In this document: positions 63,645-64,000 of the stretch, piece after piece
How positions within the stretch are numbered: the first letter of the stretch is position 1
How the letters are laid out: each line of letters begins with the position of its first letter
Assembly (NCBI RefSeq): GCF_009861505.1
Contig: NZ_WTFT01000008.1
Location: forward strand, 148,266-212,265
Source: Pseudomonas izuensis
GTDB lineage: Bacteria > Pseudomonadota > Gammaproteobacteria > Pseudomonadales > Pseudomonadaceae
Length of the DNA stretch: 64,000 nt
Direction: 5' to 3'
Program-made: the position numbers and the translations under genes
The notes under the pieces: model-generated
The model's database searches: none
What the model saw: the letters and a program-made list of their open reading frames with translations, nothing else
Told to the model about the DNA's origin: nothing

Positions 63645-63940
63645 GGTCGGCCGCCTTCGCGGGCGAGCCCGCTCCCACAGGGAATCGGTACATCCATGAA
63701 AATCAGGTCGGCTGTTCGGCCGTCATCGCTGGCAAGCCAGCTCCCACAGGGAATCGGTACATCCGCGAAAATCAGGTCGACTGTTCGGCCGTCATCGCTG
63801 GCAAGCCAGCTCCTACCGGGAATCGGTTTACCCACCAAAATCAGGTCGGCTGTTCGGCCGCCTTCGCTGCGATGCGGCGACCCGACAAGCCAGCTCCTAC
63901 AGGGGAACTGGTACATCCGAGAAAGCCAGGTCGGCTATAA
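63645..63940. repeat. Tandem array of REP-containing units (about 69 bp each)
   Basis: Four REP arms in the same orientation are separated by a shared spacer (GGGAATCGGTACATCC then AAAATCAGGTCGGCTGTTCGGCC). Successive GGTCG landmarks are at 63645, 63706, 63775, 63844 and 63929, giving unit lengths of 61, 69, 69 and 85. The first unit lacks 8 bases of spacer. The fourth has an interrupted arm (TTCGCTGCGATGCGGCGACC) with about 16 extra bases. Open frames across this array are not genes. Confidence 0.9.
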
Positions 63941-64000
63941 GGCCGCCTCGCGTTGCTTTGGCTTTTGATCTTCTTGCCACCTCGAGAGGCCGAGTGGAGG
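63941..64000. other. Window end, no gene seen
   Basis: The last 60 bases, including TTTGGCTTTTGATCTTC, show no convincing gene. That string resembles repeated intergenic sequence seen in other pseudomonads, from memory. Confidence 0.4.

Noticed and set aside
63645..63940. Possible CRISPR array
   Set aside because: The 69-bp units are nearly identical over their whole length with no unique spacers, and the arms match REPs found elsewhere in the window. No cas genes are present.
63570..63968. Reading frames across the right-end REP array with repeated peptides
   Set aside because: The repeats encode the REP sequence in several frames and strands, with no ribosome site. They are non-coding DNA.

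Overview
The window is a stretch of chromosome from a fluorescent-group Pseudomonas. It is GC-rich, and MvaT, SecA, ArgJ, SodB, PobA and a PctA-type chemoreceptor all read as pseudomonad proteins. The gaps between genes are filled with the short palindromic REP sequences typical of this group (cores GCGGGCAAGCC, GCGAGCAGGCTCGC and GCTGGCAAGCCAGC). No rRNA, tRNA, prophage, insertion sequence or CRISPR array was seen. Almost all of the sequence is ordinary core or conserved-accessory chromosome.

Layout. 1-9.8 kb: end of a ketopantoate-reductase-like gene, an orphan PAS histidine kinase coupled to a PduO-type cobalamin adenosyltransferase, a GST plus Nudix/thiamine-phosphate-synthase-like fusion pair, argJ, secA and a divergent DciA-like gene. 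9.8-20 kb: a HerA-like ATPase, an amino-acid chemoreceptor, a three-gene glycosyltransferase/deacetylase/flippase-like operon, a small acidic protein, purU, mvaT and sbcB. 20-27 kb: a tightly overlapping six-gene operon (RDD, SpoIIM, DUF4129, DUF4350, MoxR ATPase, DUF58) with a convergent PilZ gene. 27-34.5 kb: a lipoprotein, pyruvate kinase, enoyl-CoA hydratase, ferredoxin-reductase, a membrane diguanylate cyclase in the SadC position, and class I fumarase. 34.6-39.4 kb: a DctB/DctD (MifS/MifR)-type two-component pair, then a KgtP-like dicarboxylate permease behind a sigma54 promoter with two upstream palindromes. 39.4-43 kb: a four-repeat membrane protein, a flavin reductase, small proteins and an AraC regulator.

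43-51.6 kb is a catabolic island. A LysR gene diverges from a thiamine-diphosphate 2-ketoacid decarboxylase (AruI-like) and an aldehyde dehydrogenase, followed by a complete polyamine-type ABC importer. The likely route is uptake of an amino or guanidino compound, keto-acid decarboxylation to an aldehyde, and oxidation to an acid. 51.6-54.4 kb holds an NAD(P)-binding protein, an atypical metallo-beta-lactamase-fold protein and a LysR gene. 54.7-58.6 kb is the 4-hydroxybenzoate entry step (pobR/pobA) and a DHA2 efflux transporter. 58.7-64 kb has a coiled-coil membrane protein, an NAD-dependent epimerase, argP divergent from an ACT-domain gene and argO, then sodB and a tandem REP array.

The most interesting regions are the MoxR/DUF58 membrane operon, the sigma54/two-component/permease circuit, the decarboxylase-ABC operon with its internal hairpins, and the dense REP landscape. 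That landscape includes a REP that supplies a stop codon and a 69-bp tandem REP array at the right end. All functional calls come from reading the translated sequence. No database search was run, and start codons were chosen from Shine-Dalgarno sites and overlaps.
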